Source: Charina bottae (Eukaryota; Chordata; Lepidosauria; Squamata; Charinaidae). From it: a DNA stretch of 64,000 nucleotides. The notes beneath the pieces are model-generated. The model did no database searches. It was not told where the DNA came from and was given only the letters and a program-made list of their open reading frames with translations. Shown piece after piece: positions 1 through 10,900 of this stretch. Positions within the stretch are counted from its first letter, which is position 1. Every line of letters begins with the position of its first letter. A program made the position numbers and the translations under genes. Location of the stretch: positions 17,621,501 through 17,685,500 of the forward strand of contig JALMGJ010000012.1 in the NCBI GenBank assembly GCA_023362775.1, given 5' to 3'.

Positions 1-313
1 TAAGGTCCTCGTTATTTCTTGAGTCTTGCTTGTTTCTGTAATTTCTACAGGGTTTTGAAAAGAGGTCTCCCTCCTCAAGAATGTCTCAGAGACTGAATCT
101 TTTCTGAGGTGTTCCTTTTGTAATAAAACCAGAAATTCAGAAGAAGACTTTTCACTAGTTTAGCAACATCTTTCCATCCTGAGGATTAATCATGACCAAA
201 TTATTCCATCTTAATTTCTGTCAAATATGTGTTGCTTCTAATCTCTATTATATACAATTGAAACTATTCACTTGATCAGTTGTCAGAAATATTTTTCTTT
301 AATGTATTTTCAG

Positions 314-452
314 AGTTTGCATTCGCTCTCGTTGTTGGGATGCCTGTATGGTAGTAGATGGAGGAACATCATTTGAATTTAATGATGGAGCAATAGCATC
401 AATATTAATCAATACAGAAGATGCACTGCGTACTGTTTTGCTAGAAGACTGA
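314..452 (+). CDS. NADK2: NADK2, last coding exon (C-terminus of mitochondrial NAD kinase)
   Basis: Partial gene: only the terminal coding exon lies in the window. NADK2 phosphorylates NAD to NADP inside mitochondria. The exon follows an acceptor ending TTTTCAG at 313; its first base completes a split codon, and the frame then reads VCIRSRCWDACMVVDGG followed by TSFEFNDGAIASILINTED and a last block ending RTVLLED, with a TGA stop at 450-452. This matches my memory of the human NADK2 C-terminus almost residue for residue, including the CWDACMVVDGG block and the RTVLLE end. The gene runs toward SKP2 (convergent), the arrangement known in human. No preceding NADK2 exon could be confirmed in bases 1-313; one candidate block was rejected. 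Upstream exons and the catalytic core lie outside the window. Confidence 0.93.
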
Positions 453-2303
453 AGACATAGTTGAAATTATTCAAAACTCATCACAAAGAAATGAGCTGCA
501 TCAATTCAAATGTGAAAACAGTTCTTTACAGACATTTGGGAAACAAAGATTGGAATGACTTTTCATTCCTTCTGAATGAGAAACTCCTAGAAAATCAGTG
601 TTTGTCATTTATTGCATCTTGTAATATGAAATTTAATTGGTTTATATCTCAGACCAATGAAGTTATTAGCCGTTAAAAGCTTGATTCCACAGAATGCTTT
701 TCAAATGAAGGTGGAGTCAAATCAAATTGGTATTAATATTAAACTAGACTTCCATGGAAGTAGTGTAGTACTGATTCAGCAAAATACCTTGGGACTATTT
801 CAGTTTTTAAAACAATATCAAAGTTAATTAATCTAAAAATGTTTGGTCAGAGTTCAGTGCGTTACCCAAGAAGTTTTAATAACACTTTTGTATGTACAAA
901 GAACTTTAGTTTATTAATTCAGCATGTTTGAAGTAGGATTCATTACTGTTCTTCTATTACAGTCTAATATTCATACCTGAACCCCAAGAATATCATACAT
1001 CTAAACCATCTTTAGATTTACAGTTGTGTTTTCCATATCATACTAAACTGGCTACTGAATTTCCAGTATACCCCCACCCCACCTCCAGCATGTAGACTTA
1101 AATAGACTTAACTTAGGCATACTTAAAAATCAAGAGCTTTGTTTAATTGGGCCCTGGAACAGACTCAAAGCATGTGACTCCTCTTGTATGCTATGAAACC
1201 CTGCCCTAAGAATGCCAGCTGGTGCCTTGGATGGGCCTACCACAAGCAGAAGTAGTAATGCAGCTGAGTGTTGGCTGGCTTAATTGTCTGCTCTACTCCC
1301 AAGGACAGGTGCTCTGTTAAGTAGGTTCTAAGACAGCAAAGATACACAACATCATTCCTTTAAAAGTTGAACTCTATATTTGTGTTATAAAATGAATATG
1401 CTAATCTCCATCAAGGGCAGAAATATTCATGCATTTTGAAAACTACTTGTTTTCACAGTGCATGAACAGTTTCAGGAAATTGGAACATGATGTTTGCAGT
1501 ATGTGTATAATATCTAACGTTGTACAAACAAGTCCAATGGTGTTTTCCCACTCAGGGATAAAATCATCTCCTTTGCATTCCTCCCAAATCATCTCTAGAA
1601 GTTTTCCCTAGTTCTCAAGAACTTTGTGCCTGGGAGGTGCAGAATGGAGAGATTTATTTGACCCTCTCTTGGTTCTGTTCATAGAAACTGTTTCTTAGCG
1701 GAATTGAATTCCCCTCATCACTGCCAACTTCTTTTCCTTTGTTAATTTCAGGTAGCTACTGTATACAAAAGTCTTTGCAAAAATAGTATTCAGTAGTATA
1801 TTAGTTGACACTATTTAAACCCAGGGTATATTGCAGATTGGCTGCCACTAAAAAGAATCATTCTTGCTGGTTTTAATGGCATTTTGAGAACATTACAGAA
1901 TGCATTAGCTGTTTATATTTGAAATAATGATAATTAACTTGCAGTTTGAGCCAACTAAATGATGAATCCTTTTTCTAATTACACAGTACTGTACTGTAAA
2001 ATCCTTAAATAACCATATATCTTCAGGGCTTAACATGAAGAGTTAAGAAAATTAAAAATTAGTTTTGCAAACGTTGTGTTCAATTTCCATACCAGAATGA
2101 CCTCAATCCTTTTAGAGGACAAAGTAACAGTAAAGAAAAAACTGAAAAATACATAATGTCAGGCTTTTATCCTGGAAAGTTTCTAAGCCTCTCACTTGAA
2201 GTGTGAGATCTTCTATTTACATGGCAGATCCTAACCATAGGTATTGGGAAGCTGAGTTGGACTTTGTTCCAAGTAAACAACTTTAAAACAACAAGGAAAT
2301 AAA
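453..2303 (+). other. NADK2: probable NADK2 3' UTR
   Basis: AT-rich sequence after the NADK2 stop without a recognisable repeat. An ATTAAA lies near 737 and a canonical AATAAA at 2298-2303, so the transcript may end near either. The small ORFs here look like chance. The extent is inferred from the signals only. Confidence 0.45.
2298..2303 (+). promoter_or_regulatory. candidate polyadenylation signal for NADK2
   Basis: Canonical AATAAA about 1.85 kb beyond the NADK2 stop. Usage cannot be judged without transcript data. Confidence 0.35.
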
Positions 2304-3731
2304 ACCAGGATGAATATGCTCTGTAATTGTTAGTTTGAAATTAAGGAAGTTGTAAAATTGGTTCAGTGTACTTGCAGTTTGTTTTGTGATCTTCAAGTTC
2401 TAAACTTGACATTGTTAATTTGGGAGTATGGGCAACCTTAATATGAATATGTCTTCCTTTTTCCCCAGTATGCTCATTAATCTGTGTGTCAGTCTTAGGC
2501 TCTCTGTGGTGGGTTTCCCAACCTTTCGAGGCATTTGGAATGTGGAGACCATGCCAATATCTGCCTTGGGTGGTGACTCTTCTCAAAATGTCTGCCATGA
2601 TAGCCATAGCCAGTCATTTACAAGAAGGCAAATTCTTGGGTAGGCGTGCAGGCATTTCTAACAAAACACTTGGCTGCCATTGCACACTTTCCAGATTGCT
2701 TGTGTGCCTATGTGCAGCTAAGAGGCATTTTTGTATGTAAAGATGATGCTAGAGATTGACTCTTTGCTTTGCCACTTTTCTTGCTGTCTCTTTTATTAAA
2801 AAGATACATTAAAAATTTAAAATCAGCGGGAGCTGGGAGCTTTGGGGAGGGAGGTGCTAAGGGAGATGCCCATGGCAAACTGCTGATTGGGCCTACTAAA
2901 AACCTGAATGGTACTGTGTTCTCACTGCAAGTGGACCGTCCCTTTGAAAATTGCTGTCCCATTTTCTTAAATTATGCCAATGAAGAAGGGTTAAGAAGAG
3001 TACTGTTGTCCATTAGATAAAAAGATTCAAGGAGCAGCTATCCTTTGAAATGGTGTGATCTAAAATTTGGATTGTACTTCCTATTTCGTATATGCAGTGT
3101 TCTTGGATGCCTTTTTAAAGGGAAAATAGCACAGAGGGATATCCTAGTGGGCTTTTTGAGTCCTGCCAAAGATTAACAAACTTTAGTGTTCTTTGTGAAT
3201 AAGCAAACATCCTTCTTTATCATCTGGCCCACCAGCTCTCTCCTCAAAAGCCTTACTAGGAGCATCTTTGACCACAGGAGTGTCTTTGGGAGCACCCACT
3301 ACTCTTTTTTGGTGTGTGCCATCAGAGAGCCACGTCTCAAAGGAAAAGTATTTTCTGAACTCAAACCTTGCTCCCAAACCAAGCTTTTTGTTTTCAAGGA
3401 GGCGGCTGTAGAGGAAGGAGAGAGAGACCTATGTTGAGCGCTGATCCAAGCCAGATACATCTCACTCCCAGCCTCCTTACAGGTGCCCCTGCCCCTCCCT
3501 GTCCTGGCTAGTCAGTTGCTATTCTATAGGGGGCTTGTTTTCGTAGGACGTCTGAACTCCAGACTGCCTGTTATATTGGGAGAGCTATACTCCCCTAACT
3601 TTACAATAGAAAGCAACTTGGAGGGAAGGGGGGAAAAGGAGATTGGCTACTTCGATTGGGAAAAGGGTATAAAAGGGTTAAACCTATCCCAAGCTTAATC
3701 TGCTTTTCCTTCTCCCTTTTTCCCCCTAGGT
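2304..3731. other. intergenic stretch, nothing recognised
   Basis: Between the presumed NADK2 3' UTR and the first hAT element. Short ORFs occur on both strands without family resemblance, codon signature or flanking splice sites. I recognise no repeat family here. Confidence 0.4.
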
Positions 3732-4843
3732 CAGGGGTCGGCAAACTTTTTATGCCGGGAGCCATTTTGACATGCTCGTGCACATTTTGAAATGCTCGAG
3801 AGCCAGGGGGCGGGGTTTGCGGGCAGGGGCCAATCGCGTGGAAGGGGGCGGGCTTTGCGGGCGGGAGCCAATCGCGCGGAAGGGAGGGGTTTGGGGGCGG
3901 GATCCAATCGCGTGGAAGGGTAAGATACAGGGCTGCGCTGCGCTTGGCCGGCCGCCCCGGCCCTCGCTCACCTTCCATGGCTGGTCCTCGTGGGCCGCCG
4001 GCGACACTCCCGTCCCGCTGCACCCCAGCTCTCCAAGGCACGGAGGCTGGCCAAGGCGGAGGCGCTGCTGGTGGCGCGCGTCTCTGAGCCGGCCCGGGCG
4101 CGCTGGTGCTGGGCTGTGAAGCTGGACGAGCCGCCGGACCTGGAGCACTTCCGCGCACAGCTGAGCGAGGCCCCGCGCCGGTCTTTTTGGAGCGCTTCCG
4201 CGCGCAGCTGAGCGAGGCCCCGCGCCGGTCTTTTTGGAGCACTTCCGTGCGCAGCTGAGCACTGGGCTGTGGAAATGCGCTCCAAAAAGACCGGCACGGG
4301 GCCTCGCTCAGCTGCGCGCGGAAGCGCTCCAAAAAGACCGGCGTGGGGCCTCGCTCAGCTGCGCGCGGAAGTGCTCCAAAAAGACCGGCGCGAGGCCTCG
4401 CTCAGCTGCGCTGGGCTGTGAAGCTGGACGAGCCGCCGGACCTGGAGCGCTTCCGCGCGCAGCTGAGCAAGGCCCCGCACCGGTCTTTTTGGAGCGCTTC
4501 CGCGCGCAGCTGAGCGAGGCCCCACGCCGGTCTTTTTGGAGCGCTTCTGCGCGCAGCTGAGCGAGGCCCCACGCCGGTCTTTTTTTCGCGCCTCTGGGAA
4601 GCAGGGCCAATCGGGCTTCGCCTTGTTCAGCCCGCCTCTCTGCTCCCCTTTGGCGCGCGCTGATTGGTGGAGGCGTCCTTCCTTCTGAGCCTCCACCAAT
4701 CAGCGTCTCTGTTTCTTCCCCAGGGTTCGCGCTGCTTCCGGAGACCGGCTTTCCGGATGTCGGGCGGCAGACAGAGAGAGAGAGCCATAGCTGAGGGGCC
4801 AAAGAGCCAGATCTGGCTCAAGAGCCGCCATTTCCGACCCTTG
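3732..4843. mobile_element. non-autonomous hAT element, GC-rich, expanded copy
   Basis: Element of 1,112 bp with ends CAGGGGTCGG and CCGACCCTTG (imperfect terminal inverted repeats), flanked by the 8-bp duplication CCCTAGGT at 3724-3731 and 4844-4851. The interior is very GC-rich and has GC-box/CCAAT-like tandem units at about 3787-3925, a 155-bp open segment at 4029-4183, and a 47-bp unit present as direct, inverted and again direct copies (4141-4590). A shorter relative lies at 59688-60441. There is no transposase, so it must have moved with an enzyme supplied in trans. Confidence 0.88.
4141..4590. repeat. 47-bp unit repeated in direct-inverted-direct blocks
   Basis: The unit runs from a GCGCTTCCGCGCGCAGCTGA core to the T-run TTTTTGGA. 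About 2-3 direct copies (4141-4260) are followed by three reverse-complement copies (4275-4410) and three more direct copies (4440-4590). The sister element at 59688 holds only one unit, so the array expanded after the two copies diverged. Confidence 0.85.
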
Positions 4844-5173
4844 CCCTAGGTTGTTTATGTGCCCAGCGAATAGGGTCTTGTGGGAATTGCTGTACAGGAG
4901 AGGAAGGGTTAATACTCTCTCATCAAATTAGCTTTTTCTTTTTTTAATGGGTGTGTTTGTACAACATGCTTAACCCAGACAGCTGTAGTAGCCCAGTCAT
5001 AGCTCCTTGCTGTTAATTTGGCAGTACATAACCACGCCAACTGGGTCAAGAGCTGACATTTTGGGGGATTCAAAATCTGCACCAAATTCCAAGCCTGCCT
5101 GATATCACATCCATGTCTACCACAGAGAAGCAGTGGGGACGGTTTGTGTGCTGTAGACGATCAGCATTTAGAC

Positions 5174-5280
5174 CAGTGTTTCTCAACCTTCAGAGCTTTA
5201 AAATGTGTGGACTTCAACTCCCAGAAATTGTGGGAGTTGAAGTCCACACATCTTTAAGTTCTCAAGGTTGAGAAACACTG
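5174..5280. mobile_element. palindromic hAT MITE (CAGTGTTTCTCAACC family)
   Basis: Near-perfect palindrome with ends CAGTGTTTCTC and GAGAAACACTG, flanked by ATTTAGAC at 5166-5173 and 5281-5288. Related copies lie near 20.3, 23.7, 28.6, 31.9, 44.0, 56.0 and 62.1 kb. Confidence 0.9.
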
Positions 5281-5288
5281 ATTTAGAC

Positions 5289-6424
5289 AGTATTTAGTAC
5301 ATTTTGAAAGGGTCATCTTTGTTTTCAGTCACATTTTTTGGGAGGACTTGAAGTGACTGCCAGTAGCCCAAAAATGAATGGGTTTCTGTGTTTGCACAGT
5401 ATGGCCTCACCAGGGAAATTTGGGCCTTCTCTTAACCCTCAACTGGCTGAGTCTCTGGATTTGTTGAATAAACTTTCCTAATGATGCAATTAAATGTGTT
5501 GCCAAATGCCATTAATTTTTTTTTAAAATGAGCAAGGAAACGAGTGACCAACTATAGATTTTCCGTCCATGATAATTAACAGTAATGACAATAGGGTGAA
5601 AACAAGACAATCTTTTGAAAGATTATTCTATTTTAAGAAAATGCCTTTGTGCCAAAATTACTAAAAAAACAAATAATATTGGTATGGCAAAAATAGTTGA
5701 ATGTGCACAAATCAAAGTCAACATCATATAACTATGCCCTCTTTTCCCAAAATTGTTTTATTTAAAATAATGTATGCTGTGGTTAGCAAATTAAATCTAA
5801 TAAATGTGAGTATTTTTCTTGCTTTTTAACTGCTTTGTGAGTCACTGACATGTAGAGAAACAGGAAATACATTTTAGAATGTTAAATAATCTGTGCACTT
5901 CTTTATAAATTTTGTAGATAATGGGAGTTATTTTTCTTATTAAACATATCAAGAGAAGTAGGAAAAAGGATACATCAGTAATTTCTCATATATAGAACTA
6001 ATGCAGTTATACCATTTCCCATTTGTGTCTTCCATGTAGCAAGATTAACATCTTATTTCATGAAAAAGAAGTTAGGTTTTAGTTATTTTTTTGCTACTTA
6101 GATTTCCCTTGCTGATTTTCCTCCTTATGGGCAATTTAGTTGTATATTAACTAGATGCCTTTATCTTGCTACTGCCTTCTCAGCAGAAGTAATCTTTCAG
6201 GTGTGCAAGGAGATATGGAGACTTTGAAAAGGACTTTTTCTCTCACGGTTTTGGTTTATAAGTTATTTTTGCTGTTGTGACAGGATGGTCAATAACAGCA
6301 GAATTTCAAATTATATTTAAAAAATCGTTCTCCAGATTATATGAATGTTGCAGTGCAACCAGAAAAAAGGGAAAACTCTGATCCTAATTGTGTTAAGATC
6401 TTACAATTTACATTCCTATATGTA
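5289..6424. other. intergenic stretch, nothing recognised
   Basis: AT-rich DNA between two MITEs. No gene-like ORF, RNA gene or repeat family is recognised. Confidence 0.4.
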
Positions 6425-7279
6425 CAGGTAGTCCTTGGTTAACGACCACTCGTTCAACAACCATTCGAAGTTACAACAGCCCTGAATGAGTGGTGGTTAC
6501 GACCGGTCCTCAAAGTTCCGGCTGTCCCAGCACTCCCGTGATCGCGATCTAGGCACTTGGCAATTGGCTCACAGGATGGCTGCAATGTCCCGTGGTCACA
6601 TGATTGCAATTTGCACCTTCCCTGCCGGCTTCCCACAAGCAAAGTCAGTTGGGAAGACGGCAGAAAAGGTCACAAGCTCCTAGGGCAAGTCTCCCTCACC
6701 TGCACCACCTCCCTGAGCCTTGCTGTGTTTGTGCCTCGCCTCACTGGCCACCCCCTCCCCCTCCCCGGCCACTCGCACACCCTCTCCTGCCCGTCAGCAA
6801 CCACCCCAAGCCCCGCCGCCATAGTGCCACCCCTCCCCCGCCACTCGTGCACACCCTCCCCGAGCCTTGGGCTTGTGACACCCCTCCCCGTCCGCTCGTG
6901 CACCGTCCGGCCACTTGCGCACCCTCCCCCACCCAGCAGTAGCCACTGCAGGCCCCGCTGCGCTTGCACCGCACATCCCTGGCCACCTGCACACACCCCT
7001 TCTCCCTCTCCCACCCAGCAGCAGCCACTTACCTGCCTGCCAGCCTGCTTGCAAACCACCTGGGACTTGCACCCTCCTGCCAGTTTCCCCACTGACTGGT
7101 GGTTTAAGCAAGGAGGTGCTTGCTTCACGACCCATGATCCTCGCTTAATGACAGCAATGGGGACTGCAGGGATTGCCATTGCTAAGCGATGCGGTCACAT
7201 GATGTCACGCTTTATGACCGCACCTGTTAGCGATGGAAATTTCGGTCCCAATTGCCGTCGTAACTTGAGGATTACCTGG
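6425..7279. mobile_element. Tigger/pogo-like MITE, long copy with C-rich centre
   Basis: Starts TA|CAGGTAGTCC and ends near ATTACCTG. The outer parts have the family's alternating 'TTAACGACC' and 'TCACATGATTGC' blocks; the centre (about 6690-7110) is a C-rich CCACC/CACCCTCCCC tract missing from the short copies. The left flank keeps TA; the right flank has mutated (GA). The central ORFs are low-complexity products of that tract. Confidence 0.8.
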
Positions 7280-7443
7280 AAATCTCAGGGCTGTGAACTA
7301 AACAGAGAAATGAGGGTATGCCCATGTTGTTTCCAGGAGTTGAGATAAAGACCAGAATCTTTATCTTCAGTACATCAACACAAATACACCCTGCACCAAG
7401 AACTGGCATGGATAAAACAGAGAATATGAAAACTTGTACAAGT

Positions 7444-7449
7444 TTTATT
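7444..7449 (-). promoter_or_regulatory. candidate polyadenylation signal for SKP2
   Basis: AATAAA on the minus strand (plus TTTATT), about 300 bp beyond the SKP2 stop codon and just before the MITE. The most plausible proximal end of the SKP2 transcript. Confidence 0.55.
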
Positions 7450-7745
7450 AACCAGAGCTACTTTTTAAAAAAATATATATATCCACAAGGAGTGTGTGCA
7501 TATTGCATGCCAGCTATTTGTGCATGATTAGCATTTCTTGGATAGGTCTCAGTAAAAGTATTGGAAAATAAAACAGAAAAAAATACAACTGGTAAAACAC
7601 TTGATAGCATTTGGTCACAAACTGATGAAACCAGGTCCATAACTGCAAATTGTCAAGTTAAAACGGAATGCAAGAACTCCATAGTTAAGGCTTGAGGAAC
7701 TAATATTGCTGTTGCTAGAAGTCTGAAAGTGTCTTTCGGGATGTA

Positions 7746-7959
7746 TTAAACACCAAATGGATTTCTCAAGTTCAGCCTGCACTGGATTCCCCAAATCTCT
7801 TGGTTCTTTTTGCAGCCGATGGTGGGTCTTGCAATAGGTGTAAAATAGGAGGTATTAATCTTTATATGAGGAAGCGTCGCTTTTAAGAGCTGTAGGGAAC
7901 TGGCAGTCACTATTCCAAAAACCTGCAGCGTTTTGAGCGTAGCTATTTCACCAAGTTCA
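7746..7959 (-). CDS. SKP2: SKP2 coding exon 10 (C-terminus, stop)
   Basis: Acceptor TTTTAG at 7960-7965. Encodes residues 346-416, reading [17 protein letters not shown] and later [18 protein letters not shown], with TAA at 7746-7748. It covers the last leucine-rich repeats and the tail. The terminal residues (RNPFGV) differ from human. Confidence 0.96.
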
Positions 7960-10900
7960 CTAAAAGAAGAAAAGACGTAAATGAGCAGAATAATTCCTTT
8001 AATTTAGCTAGTGCAGTTTTTGACATGCGCAGTGCTGAATGACTGGCAGCATACCCCACAGAATGACAGCTGGGACTTAACTACTCGGAATTCAGGGGCA
8101 CGTTGAAAACCATGTAATAATTCAATACTTCTGTACATTCTATAAGTACTAAGTTGTTTGCAAGTGTGTTCACTGCAACATTTATTTGGGTGTGGGACAA
8201 GCAAGATATAAACAGCATTGCAGATTATCTTTTTATTACATATATATACAGTACTATAAAACTACCCCAGGCAGATAAGCCACTGTTCACCATTCTCCAG
8301 TTAGGTCATGCAGTTTAAAGTTGTGCTGTACACCACCTCTGGGGAATTTACCCTAATAAGTGGTTAACTGATCATTTAAAAAGTTATCCACAACGATAGT
8401 GAAAAAAGGGTCCTCTCCCCGCATCTGCTTCATAATATTTTCTTAAGTATGTTCGGCTTCAGACAGCAATCTGATGAGCGGAAGAGTTTAACACCAGCAG
8501 ATACGGATGGTCCATGGTCCAAAGTACATATTCCAAACCATTTTCAACGTGTGCACAGCCCCACCCTTGAGTACAACCTACGTAGCAGACGAGGCAAGAT
8601 ATCCTGCCCCTTTCTTATACCACATCCAGCTTTTCCCAGTCAGATATACCAATATCTAAAACAATTGTCAGTTATATTTTTCCAGAATGTGCAGAGGGAG
8701 GAACGGTGGCATTTCAGCTGTTTTTTTCACATTTCATTGAATCATAGAATCAAAGGGTTGGAAGGGACCTTTGAGGTCTTCTAGTCCAACCCCCTGCCCA
8801 AGGCAGGAGTCCTCATACCATCTCGGACAAATGGTGGTCCAATCTATTCTTGAAAACCTCCAGCGATGGAGCACCCACAACTCCGTGAGGCAAGGTGTTC
8901 CACTGCTTAATAGTTCTCACTGTCAGGAAATTCCTCCTCATTTCCAGGTTGGATCTCCCTCTGATGAGCTTCCACCCACTGCTTCTTGTCCTACCCTCAG
9001 GTGCTATGGAGAATAAATCGACACCCTCTTCCCTGTGGCAGCCCTTCAAGTATTGGAAGACTGCTATCCTTTTCGTTAAGCTAAAATGCTTAACTTCTTT
9101 CTGCCAATGCTTAATGCTTAATTTCTTTCTGCCCATGTCTCAGGCCAATGTATCCTTCCAACTAATACATAAAGAACTAAGGCTACCATAAAAATGCTGG
9201 GACATAATTGATCTGTGTGGCCTCAATCCACACATTCTGTGTTATATTTCTTAACAAAAGGGAAACTTCCTTCAGTTATACTTTCTGGCAGAGCTTTCCA
9301 AACTGTGTGTCGCGACACAAAAGTGTGTCGCCACACACAGTCTGGTGTGTCGCCACACAACCCGGAAGCGCTGATCATCAGAGCTTCCGGGTTTTCCTGC
9401 GGCGACACACTAACGGCGGCACGCAACGGTTGGTGTGTCGCCGTGGAAAAACTTTGGAAAGCCCTGCTTTCTGGCATTCAGGAGACCTCTGGTGGAAACT
9501 GGGTCAATGACAACAGCCAAAGAAATTAAAGAGCTCCCCTTTTAAAGGAGGATCAGTAGTGACCCTAGTCAAAAATAGCAATTAAATAAGCAACAAAAGG
9601 AAAGGAATAAAGCAGCCAAAGGAATATGTTGAAAAACCAGAGTGGGATATTTATGAAGGGCATTCTCGGACCTGCTCTCAAAGGTTAGACTTAAGACTTG
9701 AATAACCTATTTGTTGATGCCAAGAAACAGATTTTTTTGACATGCTTTCTTATCAACAACTCCATACATCAGGATACACAGAAAAGTGCCGCTTGGATAA
9801 AGCTGGAAGGGTTTACAATAATCAGGTTGCATTTTTTAAACTACAATCACAAGTTGTTTATATTCACAAGGAAATCCTGCGCAGTACAAAATTTCAACTG
9901 TCATGACTCGCAGAAGCGTAGCTTTTGTGGGATAAACTCTCAGACAATTTTAGCACTGCTTAGCTTTCCCCAAACCAACCATTCAGTATTGTCAAAAATT
10001 ACTCACAGTAAAGCCGCAGGAGGTATTTGGTAGCATCGACTAAGACCTAAGTGCTCAAGGCGTGTGAGCTGGTGGAAGTACACAAAGCATTCGGGCTTCA
10101 ACATAACACTGTCACTGTAATGAAAGTATTTAAGAAATCTTTACTGTCCATTTATTTAAGACTTAAGGCCTTATGAAATAAAACACTTAGCTTTTATTTA
10201 ATTCTGAATGTTCATATTCAAGTCTTCCACTTAACTAAGTACCATTACTGTCAAACAAGTTTATCCGAAATGATTGGAAGAAAGAACGAATGACTGTCTT
10301 TGTTGATGGGTTTTTTTTAAAGGAATCCAGCTTCCTTCATAATATGATTGTGTTAACTGAACCCCCAAATTGTGTTTTGTTAACTCAGGTTGTAAGGTTG
10401 TGAGCCTTTGGTCTCAGCCAGTCTTACTGAAGTCTATCGGACAAAGTAAGGTGGTTGCTCTCGGGAACAAGACAAAGAAAGAAAAAAAAGGGAAAGGAAT
10501 CTATTTCTCCATCTAGGATCCCAGATGACGACTAGGCCAAAGCATTTTGCAAACTATTCTCAGTGCATCTTTCCAGTATACAAGACTTTCAGCAATAATA
10601 ACCTTTTCCTACTTGATATCTATGAAGGTAACGCCCTGGTTCTGCCCAGTAGAAAATGAAGTAGAGACCTCTGCTTTTATTATGGCTGAAGTCAGAGCAG
10701 ATGATGGCACCTAAAGGACCATGCCTGATCTTGAATAAAACCAAGCAGGGTTGATGTGGTCAATACATAGATGGCAGTTTACCTGGAGATCCCAGGACTG
10801 CGGCAAGACTGGGAAGTTGAAAAAACATTCCATAGAAAGGCAATAGCAATCTACTTCTGTTTGATTTCCAAGAAAACCACATGGTCATATCCATGAAGTC

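Noticed and set aside
50..118. Possible penultimate NADK2 exon (TCTACAG|GG ... TGAG|GTG)
   Set aside because: Acceptor and donor look plausible, but the frame needed for the next exon contains a stop and the translation does not match the expected NADK2 residues.
3601..4802. Long minus- and plus-strand ORFs of 100-243 codons
   Set aside because: They lie in the GC-rich hAT element with its 47-bp repeats, where stop codons are rare by composition; reading runs across repeats and strands without a recognised domain.
6557..7348. 263-codon ORF and its opposite-strand partners
   Set aside because: Generated by the C-rich centre of a Tigger-like MITE; Pro/His/Ser-rich low complexity, no family resemblance.
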